Below are positions 9,231-24,825 of a stretch of 64,000 nucleotides of DNA, piece after piece (positions within the stretch are counted from its first letter, which is position 1; each line of letters starts with the position of its first letter). The position numbers and the translations under genes were made by a program. The notes below the pieces were generated by a model. That model saw only the letters and a program-made list of their open reading frames with translations. It ran no database searches and was not told the origin of the DNA. The DNA comes from Halieaceae bacterium. GTDB taxonomy: Bacteria > Pseudomonadota > Gammaproteobacteria > Pseudomonadales > Halieaceae. Location: NCBI GenBank assembly GCA_028282105.1, contig JANQIO010000038.1, positions 1 through 64,000 of the forward strand, read 5' to 3'.

Positions 9231-12200
9231 ATGTCAACCTTTGTGCACCTGCGCGTTCACACCGAGTATTCGCTGATCGACAGCCTGGTGCGGGTCAAGC
9301 CACTGGTGGAGCGGGTTGCCGAGCAGGGCATGCCGGCGGTAGCGGTGACCGACCAGTGCAACTTCTACGGGCTGGTGAAGTTCTACAAGGCGGCCACGGG
9401 CAGCGGTGTGAAGCCGCTGTTCGGCGCCGACCTGCTGGTGCGCGAAGGGGAGGAGGCCCCCACCCTGATCAGCCTGTTGGCGGCCAGCAACACCGGCTAT
9501 CGCAACCTGACCCGACTGATTTCGCGCGCCTATCTGGAAGGCCAGCATCTCGGCATTCCCCAGGTAGAACGCAGCTGGCTGGCGCAGGCCGCCGAGGGCA
9601 TTATCGCCCTGTCCGGCGGCCGGCACGGGGATGTCGGCCACGCGCTGGTGGCAGGCCGGCATGAGCAGGCGGCGGAGCAACTGGCCAGTTGGATGGCCAT
9701 CTACCCGGACCGCTTCTACCTGGAGCTACAGCGCAGCGGCCGCGACAACGAGGATGCCTACCTGCACGCGGCTGTCGAGCTGGCGGCCAGAGCCGGCTGC
9801 CCGGTGGTGGCCACCAACGATGTGCGTTTCCTGTCGCCCGATGAGTTTGAGGCCCACGAAGTCCGGGTCTGCATCCACGAGGGCCGTACCCTCGATGACC
9901 CGCGCCGCTCGCGCAACTATTCGGAAGAGCAGTATCTGAAGAGCCCGCAGGAAATGTGCGAGCTGTTCAGCGATGTTCCCGAAGCCCTTGAGAACACGGT
10001 GGAGATTGCCCGTCGCTGCAATGTCAGCCTGGAGCTGGGCAAGGCCTACCTGCCGGACTACCCGGTGCCGGAAGGCCTGAGCATGGACGAGTTCTTCCGC
10101 AAGATTTCCCACGAGGGTCTGGACGCCCGGCTGCGGGCTCTGTTCGACAGCGCCGCCGCAGATTTCCCCGACAAGCAGGCCAGCTATCGGGAGCGGCTGG
10201 ATTTCGAACTGGATGTGATTATCCAGATGGGCTTCCCCGGCTACTTCCTGATTGTCATGGACTTCATCCGCTGGTCCAAGCAGCAGGGCATCCCGGTGGG
10301 CCCGGGCCGCGGCTCCGGGGCCGGCTCGCTGGTGGCCTATGCCCTGGAAATCACCGACCTCGATCCCATCGAATACGACCTGCTGTTCGAGCGCTTCCTC
10401 AATCCCGAGCGGGTATCGATGCCCGACTTCGACGTCGACTTCTGCATGGAGCGCCGCGACCAGGTTATCAAGTACGTGTCGGACACCTATGGTGGCGACG
10501 CGGTCTCCCAGATCATCACCTTCGGCACCATGGCCGCGAAGGCGGTGGTGCGCGATGTGGCCCGGGTGCAGGGCAAGAGCTACGGTCTGGCGGACAAACT
10601 CTCCAAGCTCATCCCCTTTGAGGTGGGCATGACCCTCGAGAAAGCCTTCGAGCAGGAAGAGGTGCTGCGCGATTTTCTCAAGGAAGACGCAGATGCCCAG
10701 GAAATCTGGGACATGGCCCTGCAGCTCGAGGGCCTGACCCGCAATGTGGGCAAGCACGCCGGTGGCGTGGTGATCGCCCCCTCCGAACTGACGGAATTCT
10801 CGCCGCTGTTCTGCGACGACACCGGTGGCAGCCTGGTCACCCAGTACGACAAGAACGACGTGGAAGACGTGGGCCTGGTGAAGTTCGACTTCCTGGGCTT
10901 GCGTACCCTGACGATCATCGACTGGGCGGTGGATATTATCGATCGCCAGCGCCAGGCCGCCGGTGAAACACCGCTGGATATCTCGCAGATTCCCCTCGAT
11001 GACGGCGAGACATTCAGCCTGCTGCAGAGTGCGAAAACCACCGCGGTGTTCCAGCTCGAATCCCGCGGTATGAAGGACCTGATCGACCGCCTCAAGCCGG
11101 ACTGCTTCGAGGACATCGTCGCCCTGGTAGCCCTGTTCCGCCCCGGCCCGCTGCAATCGGGCATGGTCGACAACTTCATCAACCGCAAGCACGGCCGGGA
11201 GGCGATTTCCTACCCGGACGCCCAGTACCAGCACGAGTGGCTGCAGCCCATCCTGGAGCCCACCTACGGCATCATCCTCTACCAGGAGCAGGTGATGCAG
11301 ATTGCCCAGGAGCTGGCCGGCTATACCCTGGGTGGCGCCGACCTGCTGCGCCGCGCCATGGGCAAAAAGAAACCCGAGGAGATGGCCAAGCAGCGCGCCG
11401 TGTTCGAGGAGGGCGCCGCCGGCAAGGGCGTGGAGCCCAACCTGGCCATGAAGATCTTCGACCTGGTGGAGAAGTTCGCCGGCTACGGCTTCAACAAGTC
11501 GCACTCGGCCGCCTACGCCCTGGTGTCTTACCAGACCGCCTGGCTCAAGACCCACTACCCGGCGCCGTTCATGGCCGCGGTAATGAGCTCGGAACTGCAG
11601 AACACCGACAAGATCGTCATCTTCGTGGACGAATGCCACGCCATGGGCCTGCCGCTGAAGCACCCGGACGTGAACGTCGGTGACTACATGTTCACCGTGA
11701 ACACCGAGGGCGAGATCATCTACGGGCTCGGTGCCATCAAGGGGCTGGGCGAGGGGCCCATTGGCAGCATCATGGAGGCGCGCCAGGAGGCGGGGCCCTT
11801 CACCGACCTGTTCGACTTCTGCGCCCGCACCGATCCCAAGCGCGTTAACCGCCGGGCGGTAGAGGCGCTGATTCGCTCCGGCGCTTTCGACTCGCTCGGT
11901 GAAGACCGAACCGTGCTGTGGGCCGCCCTGGAAGATGCCCTGCAGGCCGCCCAGCAGAACGCCGCCAACGCCAGCGCCGGTATGGAAGACATGTTCGGCG
12001 GCCCGGTGGCGGACGTTGCCGATGGCGATGTCTATGCCAACTACCGCTCGGCTCGGCCCTGGTCGCCCAAGGTCACCCTGGCCGGCGAGAAGGAGACCCT
12101 GGGTCTGTGGATTACCGGCCACCCCTTCGACGAGTACGAGGCCGAGCTGCGCAAGATAGCGCCTACCCGTATCCAGGAACTGCGCCCCGACGGCTCCCGC

Positions 12201-12710
12201 AACCAGGTGGTCACCGGGCTGGTGGTGGCCATGCGCACCATGAAAACCAAGCGTGGCGACACCATGGCAGTGCTCAGCATCGACGACCGCAGCGCCCGTA
12301 TGGAAGTCACCCTGTTTGGCGACGTCTACAACGAGTACCGGGAACTGCTGCAGAAAGACGCCATCCTCATTCTCGAGGGCGCGGTCGCCAACGACGACTA
12401 CTCGGGTGCCCTGGGCATGCGCGCCAACAGCGTGCGCAGCCTCGAGCAGGCACGCCAGTCTGCGCGGGCCGAACTCACCATCGAGGTGGCCGCCGACCTG
12501 GTCGACGAGGCCTTCGCGGATCGCATCCACCACCTGCTGGAACGGGCCGGCGAAGGCCAGTGCCCGGTGGCCTTCTGGTACTGCCAGCCCGACAACCGCG
12601 CCCGCCTGCCCCTCGGCGACCGCTGGCGCGTCAGCCCCACCGACGACCTCATCCAGCAACTCCAGGAATTCTGCGGCCCCGGCAAGGTGACCCTCAGCTA
12701 CCCCGTTTGA
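9231..12710 (+). CDS. dnaE: DNA polymerase III subunit alpha
   Basis: PHP domain [53 protein letters not shown]. Confidence 0.98.
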   Translation: MSTFVHLRVHTEYSLIDSLVRVKPLVERVAEQGMPAVAVTDQCNFYGLVKFYKAATGSGVKPLFGADLLVREGEEAPTLISLLAASNTGYRNLTRLISRAYLEGQHLGIPQVERSWLAQAAEGIIALSGGRHGDVGHALVAGRHEQAAEQLASWMAIYPDRFYLELQRSGRDNEDAYLHAAVELAARAGCPVVATNDVRFLSPDEFEAHEVRVCIHEGRTLDDPRRSRNYSEEQYLKSPQEMCELFSDVPEALENTVEIARRCNVSLELGKAYLPDYPVPEGLSMDEFFRKISHEGLDARLRALFDSAAADFPDKQASYRERLDFELDVIIQMGFPGYFLIVMDFIRWSKQQGIPVGPGRGSGAGSLVAYALEITDLDPIEYDLLFERFLNPERVSMPDFDVDFCMERRDQVIKYVSDTYGGDAVSQIITFGTMAAKAVVRDVARVQGKSYGLADKLSKLIPFEVGMTLEKAFEQEEVLRDFLKEDADAQEIWDMALQLEGLTRNVGKHAGGVVIAPSELTEFSPLFCDDTGGSLVTQYDKNDVEDVGLVKFDFLGLRTLTIIDWAVDIIDRQRQAAGETPLDISQIPLDDGETFSLLQSAKTTAVFQLESRGMKDLIDRLKPDCFEDIVALVALFRPGPLQSGMVDNFINRKHGREAISYPDAQYQHEWLQPILEPTYGIILYQEQVMQIAQELAGYTLGGADLLRRAMGKKKPEEMAKQRAVFEEGAAGKGVEPNLAMKIFDLVEKFAGYGFNKSHSAAYALVSYQTAWLKTHYPAPFMAAVMSSELQNTDKIVIFVDECHAMGLPLKHPDVNVGDYMFTVNTEGEIIYGLGAIKGLGEGPIGSIMEARQEAGPFTDLFDFCARTDPKRVNRRAVEALIRSGAFDSLGEDRTVLWAALEDALQAAQQNAANASAGMEDMFGGPVADVADGDVYANYRSARPWSPKVTLAGEKETLGLWITGHPFDEYEAELRKIAPTRIQELRPDGSRNQVVTGLVVAMRTMKTKRGDTMAVLSIDDRSARMEVTLFGDVYNEYRELLQKDAILILEGAVANDDYSGALGMRANSVRSLEQARQSARAELTIEVAADLVDEAFADRIHHLLERAGEGQCPVAFWYCQPDNRARLPLGDRWRVSPTDDLIQQLQEFCGPGKVTLSYPV

Positions 12711-12731
12711 GTCTTGGTGCTCTGTAGCACG

Positions 12732-12864
12732 GGTGCGAACTGGGTATAGGCCCTCCACGGACACGCTAAAAGCATGACGTCCATGTCTCGCTCGGGAACG
12801 CGGGCGCCGCGCGGGCCGTCCTGGCCGTTCACGGTCCGTGAAGGGCCTATACCCAGCTCACACC
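12732..12864. repeat. Long inverted-repeat element E1
   Basis: GGTGCGAACTGGGTATAGGCCCT pairs with AGGGCCTATACCCAGCTCACACC; inside it AAGCATGACGTCCATGTCTCGCTCGG. Confidence 0.85.
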
Positions 12865-12923
12865 CTCCAGCGAGACAGATTCAAGACTTTTAGATACGAA
12901 GCTTAGAGCGAGTAATGCCGCCT

Positions 12924-13061
12924 GCAGAGCACGTGTGGTGCCTGGGGGCCTTCCGGGACCGTATGCGGCCATGGATGGCCGCATCCGAGCGAGACAGGGA
13001 TGTCATGCTTGTAGCGTGTCCCGGAAGGCCCCCAGGTACCGCACGTGCGTGTTCGGAGCTC
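12924..13061. repeat. Long inverted-repeat element E2, sharing an internal core with E1 in the opposite orientation
   Basis: GGTGCCTGGGGGCCTTCCGGGAC / GTCCCGGAAGGCCCCCAGGTACC arms; core CCGAGCGAGACAGGGATGTCATGCTT. Confidence 0.85.
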
Positions 13062-13153
13062 TAACTGTCCTACTAAGAGCATGATTGAGGCGCATCAAGA
13101 AAGCGGCAGAGGGGGCTAGTTGAGGTCATGGGCAACTCCTATGCTGGGGGCTT

Positions 13154-13909
13154 ATGAATTCGAGCTACAAGGCAATCCCCACCACCGGTAAACCCGCGGC
13201 GCTTGGGCCGGGGCGGGCCAATGCCTGGCTGGACCTGCTGCAGGGGGTGTCCGGTGCGGTGCTGGTGGCGTTCATGTGGGTGCACATGTTCCTGGTGTCC
13301 AGCATTCTGCTGGGCAAGGACGCCATGTACACCGTGACCCGCATGCTGGAAGGCGAGTTCCTGTTCGGGCGCCCCTACCCGGCGCTGGTGAGCGCGGTGG
13401 CGGTGGGGGTGTTGGCGATCTTCCTGGTGCACGCCCTGGTGGCGATCTGGAAGCTGCCGGGCAGTTACCGTCAGTACCGGGTGTTCTGGCATCACAGCCG
13501 GGGACTGCGGCATACCGACACCACGCTGTGGCTGGTGCAGGTAGTGACCGGGCTGGTGTTGATGTTCACCGCCACCATCCATCTCTACGACATGATCATG
13601 CATCCCGACATGATCGGCCCCCATGCGTCGTCGGCGCGGGTCTACGGCGGCACCTGGCTGCTGGACCTGGTGCTGATGTTTGCGGTGGAAGTGCATGCCG
13701 GGGTGGGTATTTATCGGCTGATTCTCAAATGGGACCTGTTCGGCCTGACGCGCCGGCGCCAGCTACTGCGCCGGGTGGTGGCCGCTATCGTGCTGTTCTA
13801 CCTGGTGCTCGGCAGCTTCACCTTTGCAGCGTATCTCAGGATTGGCGCCGAACCCGCGGTGCAGGCCGGTGAACGCTATGTGCCCAGTTGGCAGCAGGGC
13901 ACCCACTGA
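13154..13909 (+). CDS. frdC: Fumarate reductase/succinate dehydrogenase cytochrome b subunit (Wolinella-type diheme FrdC)
   Basis: Five-TM protein with conserved His in TM helices; overlaps flavoprotein start; followed by frdA and frdB. Confidence 0.85.
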   Translation: MNSSYKAIPTTGKPAALGPGRANAWLDLLQGVSGAVLVAFMWVHMFLVSSILLGKDAMYTVTRMLEGEFLFGRPYPALVSAVAVGVLAIFLVHALVAIWKLPGSYRQYRVFWHHSRGLRHTDTTLWLVQVVTGLVLMFTATIHLYDMIMHPDMIGPHASSARVYGGTWLLDLVLMFAVEVHAGVGIYRLILKWDLFGLTRRRQLLRRVVAAIVLFYLVLGSFTFAAYLRIGAEPAVQAGERYVPSWQQGTH

Positions 13910-15894
13910 TGGAAATCATTCACACCGATGTGCTGGTGGTCGGCGGTGGCCTGGCCGGTCTGCGGGTCGCCATTGGCGCACGCCGCCGCGGGCACGAGGC
14001 GATCGTCCTCAGCCTGGTGCCACCCAAGCGCTCCCACTCGGCGGCGGCCCAGGGCGGCATGCAGGCCAGTCTCGCCAACAGTCTCAAGGCGCGCGGTGAC
14101 AACGAAGATGTGCACTTCGCCGACACCGTGCGCGGCAGCGACTGGGGGGCGGACCAGGACGTGGTGCGGATGTTCGTTCACACCGCGCCGAAAGCCGTGC
14201 GCGAGCTGGCGGCCTGGGGAGTGCCCTGGAACCGGGTCAAACGCGGACCCCATCGCGCCATTATCAACGGCCAGGCGGAAACCCTGGTGGAGTCTGACGC
14301 CGCCCACGGCCTGATTGATGCGCGCGACTTCGGCGGCACCCACAAATGGCGCACCTGCTACGTGGCCGACGGCACCGGCCACTCCATGCTCTACGCCATG
14401 AGCGACCAGGCGATCGCCCAGGACATCCCGGTCCATGAGCGCACGGAAGCCCTGGCCCTGTTGCACGCCGACGGTCGCTGCTACGGCGCGATTGTTCGGG
14501 ATCTGGTAACTGGCAAACTGCGCACCTACCTGGCTCGCGCCACCTGCATCGCCAGTGGTGGCTTCGGTCGCATCTACCGGGTGTCCACCAATGCGGTGAT
14601 CAACGAGGGTATTGGCGCCGCCATCGCCCTGGAAACCTGCGCCACGCCGCTGGGGAATATGGAGGCGGTGCAGTTTCACCCGACCGGCATTTTCCCGGCG
14701 GGCATCCTGGTCACCGAGGGCTGCCGCGGTGACGGCGGCCTGTTGCTGGACGCTGATGAACACCGCTTTATGCCGGACTACGAGCCGGAGAAACGCGAGC
14801 TGGCTTCCCGCGACGTGGTGTCGCGGCGCATGGAGCAACACATCGCCGACGGCAAGGGTGCGCGCACCCGTTTCGGCGAGCATCTTTGGCTGGATATCCG
14901 CCTGCTGGGCGAAGCCCACATCGATTCGCGCCTGCGCGAGGTCAAGGAGATCTGTCGCTACTTCCTCGGTGTCGACCCGGCCCGGGAGCTGATCCCGGTG
15001 CGCCCGGCCCAGCATTACTCCATGGGCGGCATTCGCACCGACTACCGGGGCGAGAGTACCGGCCTCAAAGGGCTGTTCGCCGCCGGCGAGGCGGCCTGCT
15101 GGGACATGCACGGCTTCAACCGGCTGGGGGGTAACTCGGTGGCCGAGACCGTGGTGGCCGGCATGCTGGTGGGCGAATACATCGCCGACTGGTGTGATTC
15201 CCCGGACAGTGATTTCCAGGCTTCAACGGCTCTGGTGCGCGAGCAGGGCGGCGCGGTCGCTGAACGCCTGGCAGCCTTCGCCAACAGCGGAGGCCGCGAA
15301 AATCCCTTCGAGATCCTGCGCCTGATGCAGGAAACCATGACCGACAAGGTCGGCATCTTCCGCAGCGGTGAGCGCCTGCAGGAGGCGGTGACCACGCTGC
15401 AGTCGCTGCTGGCGCGCTGCCGGGATATCGGCCTGCGCACTCAGGTGCGGGGCGCCAACCCGGAACTGGCGGCAGCCTACCGGGTCGAGAAAATGCTTAA
15501 GCTGGCGCTGTGTGTCAGCGCCGGGGCGCTGGCCCGTACCGAGAGCCGCGGCGCGCACTTCCGCGAGGATTTCCCGCGCCGGGACGATGCCCAGTGGCTG
15601 TCCCGTACCCTGGCTAGCTGGTCGGGCCCCGAGGCCGATGCCCCGACGCTCGACTACCAGGCCCTGGATGTGATGGCCATGGAGCTGCCGCCGGGCTGGC
15701 GCGGCTACGGCGCCAGGGATCACATCGACCACCCGGACACCGAACGGCGCCAGCAACAGGTGGAGGCCGTGCAACAGCAGCAGGATGATCGCATTGCGCG
15801 CCAGCGTGCGCTGCTGCCCTTCGAGTCCCTGCTGCCGGAGCGCTTCCAGGGCCGCAATGAGCGGCTCCAGGAGCCGGAGGAGGGGGCCGCATGA
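13909..15894 (+). CDS. frdA: Fumarate reductase/succinate dehydrogenase flavoprotein subunit
   Basis: [20 protein letters not shown] motif; [38 protein letters not shown]. Confidence 0.95.
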   Translation: MEIIHTDVLVVGGGLAGLRVAIGARRRGHEAIVLSLVPPKRSHSAAAQGGMQASLANSLKARGDNEDVHFADTVRGSDWGADQDVVRMFVHTAPKAVRELAAWGVPWNRVKRGPHRAIINGQAETLVESDAAHGLIDARDFGGTHKWRTCYVADGTGHSMLYAMSDQAIAQDIPVHERTEALALLHADGRCYGAIVRDLVTGKLRTYLARATCIASGGFGRIYRVSTNAVINEGIGAAIALETCATPLGNMEAVQFHPTGIFPAGILVTEGCRGDGGLLLDADEHRFMPDYEPEKRELASRDVVSRRMEQHIADGKGARTRFGEHLWLDIRLLGEAHIDSRLREVKEICRYFLGVDPARELIPVRPAQHYSMGGIRTDYRGESTGLKGLFAAGEAACWDMHGFNRLGGNSVAETVVAGMLVGEYIADWCDSPDSDFQASTALVREQGGAVAERLAAFANSGGRENPFEILRLMQETMTDKVGIFRSGERLQEAVTTLQSLLARCRDIGLRTQVRGANPELAAAYRVEKMLKLALCVSAGALARTESRGAHFREDFPRRDDAQWLSRTLASWSGPEADAPTLDYQALDVMAMELPPGWRGYGARDHIDHPDTERRQQQVEAVQQQQDDRIARQRALLPFESLLPERFQGRNERLQEPEEGAA

Positions 15895-16637
15895 GCGAGC
15901 TGATTGCCCGCGAGCGACGCCAGTTGGAATTGCGCGTGCTGCGTTACAACCCCCAGGACCCTGACGCCACCCCCGCCTTCCAGAGTTACTTCCTGGAGGA
16001 GGCGGACGCCATGACCCTGTTCATCGCGCTCAACGAAATCCGCGAACAACAGGACCCCAGCCTGCAGTTTGATTTCGTCTGTCGGGCCGGTATCTGCGGT
16101 AGCTGCGGCATGCTGATCAATGGCAAGCCCGGGCTCGCCTGCCGCACCCTGACAGCAGATTTGCCCGCGCGCATCAATCTCGCCCCGTTGCCGGGCTTCG
16201 AGCTGATCGCCGATCTGTCGGTAAACACCGGCAAGTGGATGCGGGCGATGAGCGAGCGGCTGGAGACCTGGCTGCACGCCGCCAGTGACGATCCCGATAT
16301 CGACAGCCTGGAGCCGGTGATGGAACCCGAGCTGGCCCAGGAGATTTATGAGCTGGAGCGCTGTATCGAATGCGGTTGCTGCATTGCCGCCTGCGGCACC
16401 CTGCAGATGCGCGAGGACTTTGCCGGCGCCGTGGGCCTCAACAAGCTGGCCCGGCTGCGGCTGGATCCTCGCGATACCCGCAGCGACGCGGACTTCTATG
16501 AGTTGGTCGGCGATGAAAACGGCGTGTTCGGCTGTATGAGCCTGCTCGGCTGCGAAGACAGCTGCCCCAAGGACCTGCCGCTGGGCACCCAGATCGCGTG
16601 GCTACGGCGCCGCATGGTGGCCAGCACCCTCGACTGA
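15891..16637 (+). CDS. frdB: Fumarate reductase/succinate dehydrogenase iron-sulfur subunit
   Basis: [21 protein letters not shown] and [13 protein letters not shown] cysteine motifs. Confidence 0.95.
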   Translation: MSELIARERRQLELRVLRYNPQDPDATPAFQSYFLEEADAMTLFIALNEIREQQDPSLQFDFVCRAGICGSCGMLINGKPGLACRTLTADLPARINLAPLPGFELIADLSVNTGKWMRAMSERLETWLHAASDDPDIDSLEPVMEPELAQEIYELERCIECGCCIAACGTLQMREDFAGAVGLNKLARLRLDPRDTRSDADFYELVGDENGVFGCMSLLGCEDSCPKDLPLGTQIAWLRRRMVASTLD

Positions 16638-16655
16638 CACCCCCCTCGGTCCCTC

Positions 16656-16783
16656 AAAAAGGGGTCAGAGCCCTTTTTGCGCCCTACTTTTAAAACCAGG
16701 GTCGCCTGGTTGCTTGCGAGTCGGATGCTGGCCGACGCGGGCTCTCGCCGTGTTACCCGGAAAAGGGCTCTGACCCCTTTTTT
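16656..16783. mobile_element. MITE-/REP-like inverted-repeat element (~128 bp)
   Basis: Outer inverted repeats AAAAAGGGGTCAGAGCCCTTTT ... AAAAGGGCTCTGACCCCTTTTTT in the frdB-accA gap. Confidence 0.65.
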
Positions 16784-16838
16784 GTCGTTCTCGTGTACAC
16801 TTGGCCGCCTTACACCCCTATAGGCTCGCACACCCGCA

Positions 16839-17786
16839 ATGAACCCGAATTTCCTGGACTTTGAACAGCCTATTGCTGAACTCGAGGTGAAAATCGAGGA
16901 GCTGCAGCTGGTCGGTTCGGACAACGACATCAACATCGGCGACGAGATCGCCAAGCTCCGCGAGAAAAGTACCCGGCTGACCGAGAAGATTTATGCCGGC
17001 CTCAGCGCCTGGGACATCGTCAAGGTCGCCCGCCATCCCCAGCGCCCCTACACCATGGACTATCTGCCGCGGGTGTTCACCGAGTTTGACGAACTGCACG
17101 GCGACCGTCACTTCGCCGACGACAAGGCGATTGTCGGCGGTGTCGCCAGGCTGGCAGGCAAGCCGGTGATGGTGATTGGCCAGGAGAAAGGCCGCAATGT
17201 ACAGGACAAGGTGTCCCGTAACTTTGGCATGCCCAAGCCCGAGGGTTACCGCAAGGCCCTGCGGTTGATGGAACTGGCGGAGCGCTACAGCATGCCGGTA
17301 GTCACCCTGATCGACACACCCGGGGCCTACCCCGGCATTGATTCCGAGGAGCGCGGCATCTCCGAGGCCATTGCCCAGAACCTCGCGGTCATGTCACGGC
17401 TGCGCACGCCGATTGTTTCGGTGGTCATCGGCGAGGGCAGCTCCGGCGGCGCCCTGGGTATTGGCGTCGGCGACCATCTCGCCATGCTGCAGTACTCCAC
17501 CTACTTCGTTATCTCTCCCGAGGGCTGCGCCAACATTATCTGGAAGACCTCGGAAAAGGCCCCGGATGCCGCCCAGGCTATGGGCGTAACCTCCAGTGTG
17601 CTGGAAGAACTGGGCATTGTAGATGCCACCATCGAGGAACCCCTGGGTGGCGCTCATCGCGACGTTGAGCTGATGGCCAGCCGCATTCAGGAGCACCTGG
17701 TAGAGCAGCTTGAGCGCCTGCAGGCCGTGCCGCTGGATGAGATGCTGGAGGCGCGCTACCAGCGCCTGTTGTCCTACGGCAACTGA
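16839..17786 (+). CDS. accA: Acetyl-CoA carboxylase carboxyltransferase subunit alpha
   Basis: [51 protein letters not shown]. Confidence 0.98.
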   Translation: MNPNFLDFEQPIAELEVKIEELQLVGSDNDINIGDEIAKLREKSTRLTEKIYAGLSAWDIVKVARHPQRPYTMDYLPRVFTEFDELHGDRHFADDKAIVGGVARLAGKPVMVIGQEKGRNVQDKVSRNFGMPKPEGYRKALRLMELAERYSMPVVTLIDTPGAYPGIDSEERGISEAIAQNLAVMSRLRTPIVSVVIGEGSSGGALGIGVGDHLAMLQYSTYFVISPEGCANIIWKTSEKAPDAAQAMGVTSSVLEELGIVDATIEEPLGGAHRDVELMASRIQEHLVEQLERLQAVPLDEMLEARYQRLLSYGN

Positions 17787-17800
17787 GCAAGTCGGGTCCT

Positions 17801-19138
17801 GTGGCCCTTACCGCTGACACCCTCTGGCCCACACTGGAACCCTGGTGCGGAGCCGGTCGCTGGTGGGTGGGCCTGAGCGGCGGGCTGGATTCCTGCCTGT
17901 TGCTCAGCCTGCTGGCGGAAATGCGCGCTGACGCCGGTCGCCCGCTGCCCGGGCTCGCGGCCATTCACGTCGATCACCAACTGCATCCTGACTCCGCTCA
18001 ATGGGCGCAGCACTGCGCGGTGCTTTGCGAAACGCTGTCGGTGCCGCTGGAGATCCGCCGCGTAGACGTCGAGCCCGCCGGCGAGGGACTGGAAGCCGGG
18101 GCCCGCCGCGCCCGCTACCAGGTGTTTGAGAGCCTGCTGGGCGCGGATGATGTGCTGCTGCTGGCGCACCACCTTGACGACCAGGTGGAGACCTTCTTTC
18201 TGCGGCTGATGCGCGGTGCCGGCACTCGCGGACTGGCCGGTATGCCGGCGCACCGGGCGCTGCAGTCAGCCCGGTTGCTGCGGCCGCTGTTGCCTTACTC
18301 GCGGGCGGAACTGGAGAACTGCGCGGCACAACGCCCGCTGCAGTGGATCGAGGATCCGTCCAACGCCAATGTCGACCTCGATCGCAACTTTTTGCGCCAG
18401 CGCCTGCTGCCCGTGCTGGGCGAGCGCTGGCCTGGCTATCGGGACGCGATAGCCGCCAGCATGGCGTCACTGGCGGACGCGGAGCTGGCACTGGCAGCAC
18501 TGGATGACGCCCAGTTGGCGCCGGCCCGCGATCGCGCTTTCGGCGCAGCCAGGCTGGCACTGGACTCGCTGCCGCTGGAGTCTCGGCTAACGCTGGGACG
18601 CCTGTTGCGGCGCTGGCTGGAACAGGAAAACGCCGCTTTGCCCCCACGAAACCGCCTGCTGGAGTTCTGTCGCCAATTGCAAAGCGCCGCAGAAGACAGC
18701 CTGCCTGAGCTCGATCTCGGTGACCGCGTGTTGCGCCGCTACCGGCAGCACCTGTACCTGGTGCCAACCCCGTCGGAGCTGCCCGCTGAGCAGTCGCTGT
18801 CTCCAGACGGGGTGCTGGCGCAGCCCGGTTGGGGTCGGCTGATGCTGGTACCCGCCGAGTCCGGCCTGGCGCTGCCCGCGGGCGGCGCCTGGCAATTGCG
18901 CTGGCGCAGCGGCGGCGAGCGCTGTCGCCCGCTGGGGCGAGACCACAGCCAGGCCCTGAAGCAACTGCTACAGGAGCGCGCTGTACCACCCTGGGTGCGC
19001 GAGCGGCTGCCCCTGCTCTACGACGGGGAGGAGTTGGCGGCGGTCGCGAATCTCTGGGTCTGTGAGGGGCACCAGGCGCAGGCGCCGGCACCGGCCTACC
19101 AGGTGGTTTGGGAGCCCTTCCCGGCCCCGTTTGATTGA
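17801..19138 (+). CDS. tilS: tRNA(Ile)-lysidine synthetase
   Basis: GLSGGLDSCLLL PP-loop; HHLDDQVETFFLRLMRGAGTRGLAGM. Confidence 0.95.
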   Translation: MALTADTLWPTLEPWCGAGRWWVGLSGGLDSCLLLSLLAEMRADAGRPLPGLAAIHVDHQLHPDSAQWAQHCAVLCETLSVPLEIRRVDVEPAGEGLEAGARRARYQVFESLLGADDVLLLAHHLDDQVETFFLRLMRGAGTRGLAGMPAHRALQSARLLRPLLPYSRAELENCAAQRPLQWIEDPSNANVDLDRNFLRQRLLPVLGERWPGYRDAIAASMASLADAELALAALDDAQLAPARDRAFGAARLALDSLPLESRLTLGRLLRRWLEQENAALPPRNRLLEFCRQLQSAAEDSLPELDLGDRVLRRYRQHLYLVPTPSELPAEQSLSPDGVLAQPGWGRLMLVPAESGLALPAGGAWQLRWRSGGERCRPLGRDHSQALKQLLQERAVPPWVRERLPLLYDGEELAAVANLWVCEGHQAQAPAPAYQVVWEPFPAPFD

Positions 19139-19320
19139 GCGGCTATAGCCTTTCTGTTATCCTGACGTCCCATCTTTTGCAGGGCCGTGCAAAGCCGGTC
19201 ACCGCGCAACTCAGACCCCTCCAGACCCCCGGCATTCGCCGTCTTGGGGCGTTTTTTTTGGGGCGGGCCTGAGCAGCGGTCACCAGGGTGAGTCCACAGT
19301 ACCGGCATCGAAACACGTAA

Positions 19321-23223
<3,903 letters not shown>

Positions 23224-23259
23224 CGTGAGGCACACCAGCCGCGGGGCCGGACTGGCGCT

Positions 23260-23565
23260 ATGAAGTGGCTGGCCCTGGGGCTTGCGATGCTGCTGCTGGC
23301 CGCACAGTACCGGCTCTGGTTTGCCGACGAGGGCAGTCTGGCTGAGCTACACCGCCTGCAGCAGGAAATCGACCAACAGCAGGCGCGCAATGCCGAGCTG
23401 GAGGCGCGCAATCTGCGCCTGGAGCAGGAGGTGATCGAACTGCAGCAGGGGCTGGAGACCGTCGAGGAACGCGCACGGCGCGACCTGGGCATGATCCGCG
23501 ACGGGGAGACCTACTACCAGGTGATCGAGGCGGAACAGGACGATCAGCGCGATGACAATCGCTGA
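23260..23565 (+). CDS. ftsB: Cell division protein FtsB
   Basis: Single TM plus coiled coil, QYRLWFADEGSLAELHRLQQEID, eno-ftsB-ispD synteny. Confidence 0.92.
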   Translation: MKWLALGLAMLLLAAQYRLWFADEGSLAELHRLQQEIDQQQARNAELEARNLRLEQEVIELQQGLETVEERARRDLGMIRDGETYYQVIEAEQDDQRDDNR

Positions 23566-24280
23566 ACCACGCTACTGGGGTGTCGTGCCCGCCGCCGGCA
23601 GCGGTGCCCGCATGGGCGCCGACTGCCCCAAGCAGTATCTCGAGTTAAAGGGCAGCGCCATACTCCAGCACACCCTGGACGCCCTGCTGGGCTTGCCACT
23701 GCTACAGGCCGTGATGGTGGCGTTGGCGCAAGATGACACACGCTGGGCCGGGCTCGCTGCGGCTCGGGACGAGCGGGTAAAGACTACCCGCGGCGGTGCG
23801 GAACGCGCCGACTCGGTGCTGGCCTGTCTGCGGGCCCTGGAAAGCCAGGCTGACCCCGAAGACTGGGTATTGGTACACGACGCCGCCCGGCCCTGTGTCA
23901 GCCAGGCCGAACTGGAAAAGCTGGTCGACAGCCTGAAGAATGACCCGGTCGGTGGCCTGTTGGCGCTGCCGGTGTCGGAAACCGTCAAGCGTGCTGACGC
24001 GGGTCAGCGGGTGGCCGATACGGTGGACCGCAGGAGCCTTTGGCTGGCCCAGACGCCGCAGATGTTCCGCTACGGGATGTTGCGCGCCGCCCTGGAGTCC
24101 GCCGCCGAACGGGGGCTGGCGGTGACGGATGAGGCGTCGGCCCTGGAGCAGGCGGGCCACGCCCCGCGACTGGTGGCGGGTAGCGCCAGCAATATCAAGG
24201 TCACCCGGCCGGCAGACCTGCCGATGGCGGAGCGTTACCTGGCGTTTCGGGATCAGCTACCTGAAGTGGAGAAGCAATAA
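23552..24280 (+). CDS. ispD: 2-C-methyl-D-erythritol 4-phosphate cytidylyltransferase
   Basis: [35 protein letters not shown]. Confidence 0.96.
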   Translation: MTIAEPRYWGVVPAAGSGARMGADCPKQYLELKGSAILQHTLDALLGLPLLQAVMVALAQDDTRWAGLAAARDERVKTTRGGAERADSVLACLRALESQADPEDWVLVHDAARPCVSQAELEKLVDSLKNDPVGGLLALPVSETVKRADAGQRVADTVDRRSLWLAQTPQMFRYGMLRAALESAAERGLAVTDEASALEQAGHAPRLVAGSASNIKVTRPADLPMAERYLAFRDQLPEVEKQ

Positions 24281-24753
24281 TGCGAATCGGACACGGCTTT
24301 GACGTACATCGCTTCTGCGCCGGCGACCACGTGATGCTTGGCGGTGTGCGCATCCCCCACGACCACGCACTGGAGGCGCATTCTGACGGCGATGTGGCCA
24401 TTCACGCGCTCTGTGACGCCATGCTGGGGGCCCTTGGCCTGGGGGATATCGGCCGCCATTTCCCGGACGACGATCCCCAGAATGCCGATATCGACAGCCG
24501 CATCCTGCTCAAGTGCGTGTTTGCGTTGGCCCAGCAGCAGGGCTATCGCCTGGGCAATGCCGACCTCACTATCATCGCCCAGGCGCCCAAACTGGCGCCC
24601 CACATCGATACCATGCGGGCGGTGCTGGCCGCCGACCTCGACGCCGATGTGCAGGCGGTCAACGTGAAGGCCACCACCACCGAGGAGCTGGGATATATCG
24701 GTCGCCGCGAGGGCATCGCCGCCCATGCAGTGGTGGTGCTGCTGCCCGGATGA
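24280..24753 (+). CDS. ispF: 2-C-methyl-D-erythritol 2,4-cyclodiphosphate synthase
   Basis: [40 protein letters not shown]. Confidence 0.97.
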   Translation: MRIGHGFDVHRFCAGDHVMLGGVRIPHDHALEAHSDGDVAIHALCDAMLGALGLGDIGRHFPDDDPQNADIDSRILLKCVFALAQQQGYRLGNADLTIIAQAPKLAPHIDTMRAVLAADLDADVQAVNVKATTTEELGYIGRREGIAAHAVVVLLPG

Positions 24754-24825
24754 CAAGACGTGGACATTTTGTGATGATGCGGTCTGCCGCAGGGGCCGCA
24801 GATTGATAGCAGGGACAGACCAGAC

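Noticed and set aside
9726-12764. 1012-aa antisense ORF across dnaE
   Set aside because: Shadow ORF from high-GC third-position bias in dnaE; His/Gln/Val-rich translation with no recognisable family.
19213-19258. Possible terminator or attenuator between tilS and pyrG (CCCCCGGCATTCGCCGTCTTGGGGCG-T8)
   Set aside because: Stem is asymmetric and short; T-run is suggestive but I cannot separate chance from function.
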